From the NCBI GenBank assembly GCA_002382045.1, contig DFZJ01000228.1, forward strand, positions 1 to 11,546: DNA of 11,546 nt, given 5' to 3'. Shown piece by piece: positions 7,096-11,546 of this stretch. Each line of letters begins with the position of its first letter. Positions within the stretch are counted from its first letter, which is position 1. The stretch comes from Syntrophaceae bacterium UBA4059. Lineage in GTDB: Bacteria; Desulfobacterota; Syntrophia; Syntrophales; Smithellaceae. The notes under the pieces were generated by a model. It was not told where the DNA came from. It made no database searches and saw nothing but the letters and a program-made list of their open reading frames with translations. A program made the translations under genes and the position numbers.

Positions 7096-7119
7096 TCAGC
7101 GTCAAGATAACGTTTCCTC

Positions 7120-7225
7120 CGCGTAACCGCTCATCGCGTATCACTCATGTCTATTTTTTTCTTCGAGCTATGAACCATCAGCTGTGAGCTTTCCATTCAC
7201 TGGTTTCTTTTCCCTCGTCGCTCAT
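7120..7225. repeat. Degenerate mixed heptamer tract upstream of queD
   Basis: Period-7 units are visible in two short runs: CGCTCAT, CGCGTAT, CACTCAT (7128-7148, preceded by CGCGTAAC), and GAGCTAT, GAACCAT, CAGCTGT, GAGCTTT (7165-7192). CCATTCA follows at 7193, close to the unit of the tract at 6547-6588. A lone CGCTCAT recurs at 7219-7225. The region between queD's promoter and vapC holds no gene apart from the vapC relic. Confidence 0.5.
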
Positions 7226-7229
7226 CTTT

Positions 7230-7625
7230 CTACCAAACCGTTTTAACATGCGGGTAGTTTCTTATTTTTTCGTCTTTGGTCACCAGAACCGCTCCCAGGG
7301 AAACAGCCGTAGCAATGATGATTCGATCCGCAGGGTCATGATGCAGGATGCCCGGCAAATGGACTGATTTCAGGGCGATACTGTTGCTGACGGGCACAAA
7401 GTCAAAAAACGGGAGGGCCTCAGAGGCGGCAACCCAATCAGCAGGACTCATCGTCAGTTTTATTCTGCCCCGCGAGACAAGCATAGCAATTTCCCAAGTG
7501 CTGATGGAGGAAATAAAAACATTCCTTCCCGTCGCTGCCTCATCAATGGCCTGTTTCGCTGTTTCTGAAAGAAATTCCGGGCTGCTTACCCACCAGATCC
7601 ATGCATGCGTGTCTAAAACAATCAT
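7230..7625 (-). CDS. vapC: PIN-domain toxin, VapC-type ribonuclease
   Basis: The 131-residue protein has the PIN-domain acidic residues Asp5 (MIVLDTHAW), Glu45 (STWEIA), Asp97/Asp100 (HHDPADR) and Asp118 (VTKDEK). These bind magnesium in toxins that cleave tRNA or rRNA. The DTHAWIWW start and HHDPADR motif fit the subgroup paired with Phd/YefM-like antitoxins. Its start overlaps the antitoxin stop by 4 bp (ATGA, 7622-7625), so the two are translated together from one message. No catalytic residue is missing and the reading frame is intact, so the toxin looks functional. The RNA target cannot be deduced. Confidence 0.9.
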   Translation of the reverse strand: MIVLDTHAWIWWVSSPEFLSETAKQAIDEAATGRNVFISSISTWEIAMLVSRGRIKLTMSPADWVAASEALPFFDFVPVSNSIALKSVHLPGILHHDPADRIIIATAVSLGAVLVTKDEKIRNYPHVKTVW

Positions 7626-7855
7626 TTCAGTGCTTTCCAGTCTTCCAGCGCAACGGGTTGGGTGGGATCATCATACTGCAAAACAGAATTGCGTAAAACC
7701 TTTAATCGATCTTCAGAATTGTCAGTATAAGGCATAACTTTCAGCACTGGTTTTCCGCGATCTGTAATGATGATCGTTTCTCCGCTCTCTTCAATCAGAC
7801 GAAAATATTCCAGTGATCGTGGCTTAAATTGAGATTTCGAAACAATACGTTCCAT
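7622..7855 (-). CDS. Phd/YefM-type antitoxin paired with VapC
   Basis: This 77-residue protein has an N-terminal Phd/YefM-like DNA-binding and dimerisation region: KPRSLEYFRLIEE followed by GETIIITDRGKPVLKVMPY. It ends in an acidic segment (DDPTQPVALEDWKALK) expected to wrap the toxin and block its active site. Antitoxins of this family usually repress their own operon, and a matching palindrome lies just upstream at 7890-7907. The gene is the first of a two-gene operon with vapC. It is named only by family, since vapB and phd are used interchangeably for such partners. Confidence 0.85.
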   Translation of the reverse strand: MERIVSKSQFKPRSLEYFRLIEESGETIIITDRGKPVLKVMPYTDNSEDRLKVLRNSVLQYDDPTQPVALEDWKALK

Positions 7856-7889
7856 ATTCTCATTCTCCCCATTTTTACGATAGTTGCTT

Positions 7890-7907
7890 TATGGTCACAT
7901 GACCATA
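7890..7907. promoter_or_regulatory. Palindromic operator candidate for the toxin-antitoxin operon
   Basis: TATGGTCA and TGACCATA are perfect 8-bp arms separated by CA, 35 bp upstream of the antitoxin start codon. A further half-site copy, GTCACAT, occurs at 7908-7914, repeating 7894-7900. It overlaps the predicted -10 region, as expected for autorepression by the antitoxin or the toxin-antitoxin complex. Confidence 0.6.
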
Positions 7908-7925
7908 GTCACATTGTATTGTCAA
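7897..7925 (-). promoter_or_regulatory. Promoter candidate of the toxin-antitoxin operon
   Basis: On the minus strand a perfect TTGACA (7920-7925) is followed after 17 nt by a weak -10, TCATGT (7897-7902), which lies within the palindrome. An A/G-rich GGGGAGAATGAGA stretch upstream of the ATG supplies the ribosome binding site. Confidence 0.4.
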
Positions 7926-8067
7926 CCAAAAATAACACAGATATCGTTCCCTCCGTGCCTGTTCAAATTGTCCCCAGAAAGGGAAATCGACATCATGATT
8001 CAGGTCAGCAGAAACCCATATTTTTCTATTTTCCAGTCGGCCATGTCCTTTTTCACAAGTTTCATGG

Positions 8068-8319
8068 TCAGGGAGGAAAACCCTCGTTTAAACCGAGGTA
8101 AGCAATCTCATTGCTTTTTACGGATATTTCTTGCTGGGCGATAGTTATTCCCTGGTGATGGATAAAAGCCGAAAGGAGATGGACTTGGGGTCCATCCTTG
8201 CCAAATGGGGAATATGAATGCCCGGCAAAATGAGAAATCGAGAGTTGTTGACCAACAAAAGCAACCGCTGCCATTGTATGGCCGGCGACCAGCTCATCCA
8301 TCTGTCTGGTGGCTGGCAT
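8068..8319 (-). pseudogene. Relic of an ISAs1-family transposase
   Basis: The 83-residue reading frame contains GPQVHLLSAFIHHQGITI followed by AQQEISVKSNEI. This is the DDE-domain block HLVSAF...KSNEI typical of ISAs1 (H-repeat-associated) transposases. The preceding block, usually AIDGKTLRGS, is decayed to AFVGQQLSIS, losing the first catalytic Asp. After KSNEI the frame soon stops, so the second half of the enzyme is gone. The coding signal extends slightly upstream of 8319 without a clear start. Flanks 7926-8067 and 8320-8483 contain no other gene that can be supported; terminal inverted repeats were not recognised. Confidence 0.65.
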
Positions 8320-8380
8320 TTTAAGGCTTTTCAGAAATTGTAATATTCTCGGCTAATCTGAAAACATTTTGTGATAATCA

Positions 8381-8410
8381 TTGAACCCTGTTTTGCGAAA
8401 GACAGATAAT
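8381..8410 (+). promoter_or_regulatory. Promoter candidate for the ttcA-like gene
   Basis: TTGAAC (8381-8386) is followed after 18 nt by GATAAT (8405-8410), each five of six to consensus. Transcription would begin near 8417, leaving a leader of about 100 nt that includes the long hairpin at 8484-8536. Confidence 0.4.
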
Positions 8411-8483
8411 AATGTAATGGAAAAAGGTCGATTATTTCATGAAAAAAATGATGAATTCTAAAAAAAATAGTGAAGATACTTGT

Positions 8484-8536
8484 AAAATATTCCCCTTTCA
8501 TTTAACAAGGAGTGGTTAGTGAAAGGGGGATATTTT
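8484..8536 (+). promoter_or_regulatory. 17-bp leader hairpin with the ttcA ribosome binding site in its loop
   Basis: AAAATATTCCCCTTTCA (8484-8500) pairs with TGAAAGGGGGATATTTT (8520-8536). All 17 positions pair in RNA, with one U-G wobble. The 19-nt loop (8501-8519) contains AAGGAG (8507-8512), and the GTG start (8519-8521) lies at the loop-stem border. The 3' arm ends in a T-tract, so the same bases could also act as an intrinsic terminator. Its role is therefore either translational control or attenuation; the structure itself is clear. Confidence 0.65.
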
Positions 8537-9322
8537 TATGGATTATGCAAAAGTGCTCAGATCAGCAAAATGACGATGCGAAAAAACACAAAACTATTTC
8601 TTCATTTGAAAAAATGGCTGGAAAAAGCCGTGCTGGATTATTCCATGATTGCAGAAGGAGATCGCGTGCTGATTGGTGTTTCCGGTGGTGCGGACAGCTA
8701 CGCGCTGCTGGATTTACTCGATTCGCAGATGATTTTTGTGCCGCGATTTTCCTTTGTCGCCGTCAATATTGATATGGGTTTTGATAAGGAGTTCGTTGCC
8801 TATCGTGAACTGGAAAAATACTTTCAGGAACATCAATACCCCCATGTGATGGAAAAGACGGACATCGGGTTGCTCTCGCATTCGGATTTCAACAGGAAAA
8901 ACCCCTGCTTTTTATGTTCGCGTCTGCGGCGGAAAAGAATTTTTGAAATCGCCGATGAAAAAGGCTGCAACAAGATTGCTTTTGCCCATCACCGTGACGA
9001 TATTATCGAAACGCTGCTGATCAATATGTTTTACGGCCGGGAAATCAGCACCATGATGCCCAATCAAAGCATCTTCGGCGGCAAGTTGCATATCATACGG
9101 CCTTTTGCTTATTTGCGAGAGGAACTGATTAAAAAATTCAGCCGTGAAAGACAATTCCCGATGGTCAAAAATGCTTGTCCGAGCAGTGAAAACTCCAAAA
9201 GGATTTTTGTGAAACAGCTTTTGAACGATTTGCAGCGCCATAATCCTGACATCCGTCAAAATATTTTCAAGGCCATGAGCCACGTGAAACCGGATTATCT
9301 GCCTGGTTTACCGAAAAAATAA
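8519..9322 (+). CDS. ttcA: TtcA-like tRNA thiolation PP-loop ATPase
   Basis: The 267-residue product has the PP-loop SGGADS at residues 55-60, the CFLC-SRLRRK motif with Cys130 and Cys133, AHHRDDIIETLL at 157-168 and RPFAYLRE at 194-201. These are hallmarks of the TtcA family, which adenylates tRNA and inserts sulfur at cytidine 32 using a 4Fe-4S cluster. The second usual CxxC is reduced to one cysteine, Cys220 (NACPSSE). In E. coli TtcA three cysteines are reported to hold the cluster, so this set could suffice. GTG at 8519 has AAGGAG 6 nt upstream. Family similarity begins only near residue 20, so ATG at 8570 or 8576 is an alternative, though neither has a ribosome binding site. smpB follows 35 nt downstream, possibly co-transcribed. 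Confidence 0.85.
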   Translation: MKGGYFYGLCKSAQISKMTMRKNTKLFLHLKKWLEKAVLDYSMIAEGDRVLIGVSGGADSYALLDLLDSQMIFVPRFSFVAVNIDMGFDKEFVAYRELEKYFQEHQYPHVMEKTDIGLLSHSDFNRKNPCFLCSRLRRKRIFEIADEKGCNKIAFAHHRDDIIETLLINMFYGREISTMMPNQSIFGGKLHIIRPFAYLREELIKKFSRERQFPMVKNACPSSENSKRIFVKQLLNDLQRHNPDIRQNIFKAMSHVKPDYLPGLPKK

Positions 9323-9357
9323 ATAGCTTTAATCGCGGTTTAAGGTAAAATTGAATT

Positions 9358-9834
9358 ATGGGAAAAGAAAATACAGCACAAAAACTGATCGCGTCCAACA
9401 AAACGGCGCGTCTTAATTATGATATCGGCGATACCTATGAAGCCGGTATGGTCTTGTCGGGAACGGAAGTTAAGGCCCTGCGCGCCGGCAAAGCTAATCT
9501 CAAGGACAGTTATGCGGTCGTGAAAGATGATGAAGTTTATCTGCGCGAGATGCACATCAGTCACTACGATCACGGCAATCGCTCCAACCACGAGCCTTTG
9601 CGGCCCCGCAAGCTGCTGCTGCATAAGCGTGAGATCAAAAAACTCTACGGCAAATCGCGGGAAAAGGGATTGGCGCTGGTTCCGCTCAAACTCTATTTCA
9701 AAAACGGCAGGGTGAAAGTGGAAATCGGCATCGGCAAGGGTAAAAAGTTATATGACCGACGCCAGGATATCAAAGTACGTGAAGAACGACGGACGCTGGC
9801 CCGGGATTTTAAATCCAAACAAATCAAAATTTAG
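9358..9834 (+). CDS. smpB: SsrA-binding protein SmpB
   Basis: The 158-residue protein binds tmRNA and delivers it to stalled ribosomes for trans-translation. Family motifs are NKTARLNYDIGDTYEAG, LSGTEVKALRAGKANLKDSY, SHYDHGNRSNHEPLRPRKLLL, and LVPLKLYFKNGRVKVEIGIGKGKKLYDRR, followed by the basic tail (VREERRTLARDFKSKQ) that enters the decoding site. Length and motif order are normal. The Shine-Dalgarno is weak: AAGG lies 12 nt before the ATG. The ttcA-like gene ends 35 nt upstream on the same strand. No tmRNA gene (ssrA) was recognised in the window. Confidence 0.96.
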   Translation: MGKENTAQKLIASNKTARLNYDIGDTYEAGMVLSGTEVKALRAGKANLKDSYAVVKDDEVYLREMHISHYDHGNRSNHEPLRPRKLLLHKREIKKLYGKSREKGLALVPLKLYFKNGRVKVEIGIGKGKKLYDRRQDIKVREERRTLARDFKSKQIKI

Positions 9835-9856
9835 TGGGAAGCTTCCCGCGGTTTTT
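9834..9856 (+). terminator. Probable intrinsic terminator after smpB
   Basis: GTGGGA (9834-9839) pairs with TCCCGC (9844-9849) around the loop AGCT, then GG and TTTTT (9852-9856). The stem begins at the smpB stop codon. It is short but GC-rich and well placed between convergent genes. Confidence 0.5.
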
Positions 9857-9857
9857 G

Positions 9858-10385
9858 TCAAAACGATGACGGACTCTGTATGATCGTGTGATACAGGTAT
9901 CTGGGACTGACATTTCTTCCTGCTTGTTTTTCCATCATTTCCTGATCGTCATGATGCAAATGGGATTCCATTAAGGGCGTGAAATAGATGCCAACGATCA
10001 GAAAGGCATCAAAAACAATCGGCTTCCAGAATTCTTTTTTATCCCATTCATCGGGAAAAGGGGCTAATATTTTTTTTACATAATCCACTTCTGATTCCAT
10101 TTTTATCAAATAATCAGCAATCACATCATAAAATACATTTTCCGTCTTTAAAATATTTTCATTAACGATTTCTGAATGGTCGCCATCCTTGGCCATATGG
10201 GTTAAAAAATGGCTTTTGAACCAGGGAGGGGCGGAGTGAGATAATTCATAAAGGACAAAAGCGGCTATTTTAAACTTCAGGTTTGACCGTTCATCGTCTT
10301 CCGATTTCATCTTGTCAATGAAGGACTCCTTTGCGGCTTTATAATAATCAACCAGAATTCTTCTTGATTTCATTGTCTCTTTCAT
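9858..10385 (-). CDS. Hypothetical protein, unrecognised family
   Basis: The 175-residue protein was not recognised. It is highly charged and mostly helical in character, with one moderately hydrophobic stretch near residues 122-138 (PIVFDAFLIVGIYFTPL) too broken to be a sure membrane segment, and a His/Asp cluster SHLHHDDQEMM that could bind metal. No signal peptide is seen. The start at 10385 has GAGGG about 8 nt upstream. It converges on smpB, with the stop codons 23 nt apart around the terminator. Base composition is more AT-rich than smpB, and the flanks contain relics of mobile and toxin genes, so it may be part of an acquired segment. The open frame, ribosome binding site and plausible promoter support a real gene. 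Confidence 0.6.
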   Translation of the reverse strand: MKETMKSRRILVDYYKAAKESFIDKMKSEDDERSNLKFKIAAFVLYELSHSAPPWFKSHFLTHMAKDGDHSEIVNENILKTENVFYDVIADYLIKMESEVDYVKKILAPFPDEWDKKEFWKPIVFDAFLIVGIYFTPLMESHLHHDDQEMMEKQAGRNVSPRYLYHTIIQSPSSF

Positions 10386-10416
10386 TTTTGCGCCCTCAAA
10401 GTTTTTTATAATCGTA

Positions 10417-10445
10417 TCAATATCATTACGGACCCTTCTTGTCAG
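10417..10445 (-). promoter_or_regulatory. Weak promoter candidate for the hypothetical gene
   Basis: On the minus strand, CTGACA (10440-10445) is followed after 17 nt by TATTGA (10417-10422), preceded by an extended TGA. The -10 matches poorly. It lies about 32 nt upstream of the start codon at 10385. Confidence 0.3.
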
Positions 10446-10468
10446 TTAAAAATACTATGTGCGTTTGC

Positions 10469-10505
10469 AATACCGGAGGAATTTTCCAGACGTCGGTATT
10501 TTTTT
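10469..10505 (+). terminator. Terminator-like hairpin without an upstream plus-strand gene
   Basis: AATACCG (10469-10475) pairs with CGGTATT (10494-10500) around an 18-nt loop, followed by a T-run (10499-10505). No plus-strand gene lies upstream except smpB, which has its own terminator. The loop contains GGAGGAA. The surrounding 10446-10612 stretch holds no gene that can be supported. Confidence 0.35.
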
Positions 10506-10612
10506 CCTGTCATCAGCATGAATTAGAACATTATTGCCTGTACGTTGATCTTTTTCATGACTGTTTACAAAATCTGCATTTTCCATACCAAGGCTGTCGC
10601 TATTCGATAAAT

Positions 10613-10924
10613 TTATTCTTTCCATAGCTCAGCAATGATCTCAATCGTCTCTTTTGCCGCAAATTCGGGCTGGATATCTGTGTCAGCAATCCCGGAAACG
10701 ACGCGGGTAATATTGTGATCAATGCCGGCCTTTTTCCAGGTGCCGACGCCCGGAGCGGAAATATATGCGGAAAAAGTGTGATGCATGGTTCCGGGGTGTT
10801 CGCCGATGATATGAATGACAGCTCTGTGTTCCTGCGAATCCGGCAATCCTCCAAAAAGAATTTTTCCGATACGGTATCCGGCGCGAACCCGGCCGCTTTT
10901 AACCACCAGAATTTCAGGGGGAGG
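10613..10924 (-). pseudogene. EutC-like (ethanolamine ammonia-lyase small subunit family) C-terminal remnant
   Basis: About 103 codons remain. The order of motifs, GRVRAGYRIGKIL, VIHIIGEHPGTMHHTFSAYI, a DHN-ITRVVSGI block and QPEFAAKETIEIIAEL, follows the C-terminal half of EutC. EutC itself has GRVKIEDQIGEIL, LVGERPG...SLSCY, a conserved R-x-CISNI block and a final Pro-x-x-Ala-Ala helix. The open frame continues to 11017, but there it is simply the antisense of an IS66 remnant, so the gene is broken between 10924 and 10956. No start codon, ribosome binding site or EutB partner is present. EutC family similarity is inferred by eye; the true family could be a EutC paralogue of unknown substrate. 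Confidence 0.5.
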
Positions 10925-10955
10925 CTTCAATTTTTCCTTCCCGGTTGATCTCATC

Positions 10956-11036
10956 ACAAGGAAAAACGCTCTTTTCTTCAAGACCGAACATGGCGCCTTC
11001 ATCGGCGATATGTTCATGAGCCTGATTCACACCTGC
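10956..11036 (+). pseudogene. IS66-family transposase C-terminal remnant
   Basis: The frame reads TRKNALFFKTEHG followed by AFIGDMFMSLIHTC. This is the C-terminal block RKN-x-LF-x-KT...GD-x-FMSLIHTC of one IS66 transposase (TnpC) group. Only about 27 residues remain: the DDE catalytic part upstream is absent, and the usual NPFDYL continuation is replaced by unrelated sequence. Codon use favours G or C at third positions on this strand, consistent with former coding. It abuts the EutC-like remnant on one side and the HEPN-like fragment on the other. Confidence 0.55.
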
Positions 11037-11125
11037 AACCTGGGGAAAGAACACGATCAGGATGCCAAATATCTGGACACCTGCCGCAATAAAAGAAACA
11101 TCGTGGAATATGATTATGTCGGTGG
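11037..11125 (+). pseudogene. HEPN-like domain C-terminal fragment
   Basis: In frame with the IS66 remnant, the bases read LGKEHDQDAKYLDTC, then RNKRNIVEYDYVGG. The pattern YLD-x-CR-x-KRN-x-x-EYD resembles the C-terminal helix pair of small HEPN-domain proteins that are often found with nucleotidyltransferase or other toxin-antitoxin partners. Only about 30 residues are visible; the frame stops at 11153 without the expected closing helix. No partner gene is seen. The similarity is recognised by eye and is moderate. Confidence 0.4.
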
Positions 11126-11274
11126 TTTCAGCAACTTTCAACCGAATGGCTGAGACGGTGACGGAAACACGGGCGGTAATCCCGGTATATATTGCGGACA
11201 ACCCGGAATTCAAAGAAATCGGCAAGCGTTTGATGGCTTCCTGGGATGAAGGTGTGAAGGGGCTGATGGGTTAA
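11122..11274 (+). pseudogene. C-terminal fragment of an unidentified protein
   Basis: In a frame shifted from the HEPN-like fragment, about 50 codons read from VVSATFNRMAETVTETRAVI through YIADNPEFKEIGKRLMASW to WDEGVKGLMG and stop. Codon use and the well-formed amphipathic C-terminal helix suggest genuine coding origin. The family was not recognised. ATG at 11146 could start a 42-residue protein, but no ribosome binding site precedes it, so it is more likely the remnant of a longer gene. The following 11275-11411 shows no gene or hairpin. Confidence 0.4.
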
Positions 11275-11411
11275 AAACTATCCGCAGGAATGCTGAGAAA
11301 TCTGTGGACATAATTCACTGGAATATGGAAAAATACTTCCTGAAGTCAATAAACGTCTCCCTCGTTAAAATAAGCTTGGTTACAAAAGGGATTCATTGAT
11401 CTAAAAAACGG

Positions 11412-11440
11412 TTGACTTGATATTCCATAGAGGTTATATT
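11412..11440 (+). promoter_or_regulatory. Sigma70-type promoter for the RelE-like toxin gene
   Basis: TTGACT (11412-11417) is followed after exactly 17 nt by TATATT (11435-11440). The predicted first transcribed base, seven positions beyond the -10, is 11447, which is the A of the toxin ATG. Confidence 0.6.
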
Positions 11441-11446
11441 CCTTTT

Positions 11447-11546
11447 ATGGCATGGGATATTGAATATACTGACGAATTTGAAACATGGTGGGTCAGCCTG
11501 GATGAGGAAGAGCAGATCGATATTGATGCGGTGATCGGTTTATTGG
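11447..11546 (+). CDS. RelE/ParE-superfamily toxin, N-terminal part cut by window edge
   Basis: Only 33 codons are in view. They read MAWDIEYTDEFETWWVSLDE followed by EEQIDIDAVIGLL. This matches the N-terminus of a RelE/HigB-like toxin subgroup (WEIEYTDEF-x-x-WW-x-x-L-x-x-x-EQ...) whose members are usually encoded upstream of an XRE-family antitoxin. RelE toxins cleave mRNA at the ribosome, whereas ParE proteins target gyrase; the fragment cannot tell which applies. The catalytic C-terminal residues and the antitoxin gene lie beyond the edge. The AGAGG at 11429-11433 is 13 nt from the ATG and overlaps the -10, so it cannot be a normal ribosome binding site. Confidence 0.75.
   Translation, partial: MAWDIEYTDEFETWWVSLDEEEQIDIDAVIGLL

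Noticed and set aside
8079..8100. CCTCG...CGAGG inverted repeat inside the ISAs1 remnant
   Set aside because: Arms of only 5 bp with no T-tract; it is too weak to call a terminator or an insertion-sequence end.
8512..8772. Alternative plus-strand frame starting with GTG at 8512
   Set aside because: It overlaps the ttcA-like gene in another frame and shows no family similarity.
10439..10627. Plus-strand 62-codon frame between the hypothetical gene and the EutC-like remnant
   Set aside because: No family motif, no clear ribosome binding site and Cys/Phe/His-rich composition typical of chance frames.
10914..11225. Minus-strand open frame of 103 codons
   Set aside because: It is antisense to the IS66-like and HEPN-like remnants, whose plus-strand frames carry recognisable motifs and better codon use.

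Overview
The window looks like a chromosome segment of a moderately GC-balanced Gram-negative bacterium. The mix of a YtxH/DUF948/YajD cluster, a very small CxxC zinc-ribbon protein, FolE2 with QueD, a glutaminase-fused NadE and a TtcA-type PP-loop protein suggests an anaerobic deltaproteobacterial (Desulfobacterota, perhaps Syntrophales-like) genome. That placement is inferred from gene content only. No rRNA, tRNA or CRISPR array was found.

Left part (1-3349). A hydantoinase/oxoprolinase-family gene runs off the left edge on the minus strand. It diverges from a small Ala/Pro-rich lipoprotein gene, and the two promoter candidates share the same -35 bases. The lipoprotein gene ends at a strong intrinsic terminator. 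Three plus-strand genes follow in a likely operon: a YtxH-domain protein, a DUF948-type membrane protein and a YajD-like HNH protein.

Centre (3354-7007). A minus-strand run reads queD, folE2, nadE and a zinc-ribbon gene. QueD and FolE2 carry out the first two steps from GTP toward preQ0/queuosine. NadE makes NAD from deamido-NAD and glutamine. folE2-nadE-zinc ribbon are packed within a few bases of each other. queD and folE2 are separated by about 190 bp made almost entirely of two different heptamer-type tandem repeats, and a third mixed heptamer tract lies on the other side of queD.

Right part (7020-11546). This is accessory and decaying DNA around two housekeeping genes. It holds a vapC relic, an intact Phd/VapB-VapC toxin-antitoxin pair with a palindromic operator candidate, and an ISAs1-family transposase relic. 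Then come the TtcA-like gene, whose ribosome binding site lies in the loop of a 17-bp hairpin, and smpB with its terminator. An unrecognised 175-residue protein follows. Next is a mosaic of gene remnants: an EutC-like C-terminus, an IS66 transposase C-terminus, a HEPN-like fragment and an unidentified C-terminus. A RelE/ParE-type toxin gene, probably leaderless, is cut by the right edge.

No clearly new multi-gene system is present. The most notable signals are the ttcA leader hairpin, the heptamer tracts around queD, the shared divergent promoter, and the mosaic of toxin and transposase remnants.
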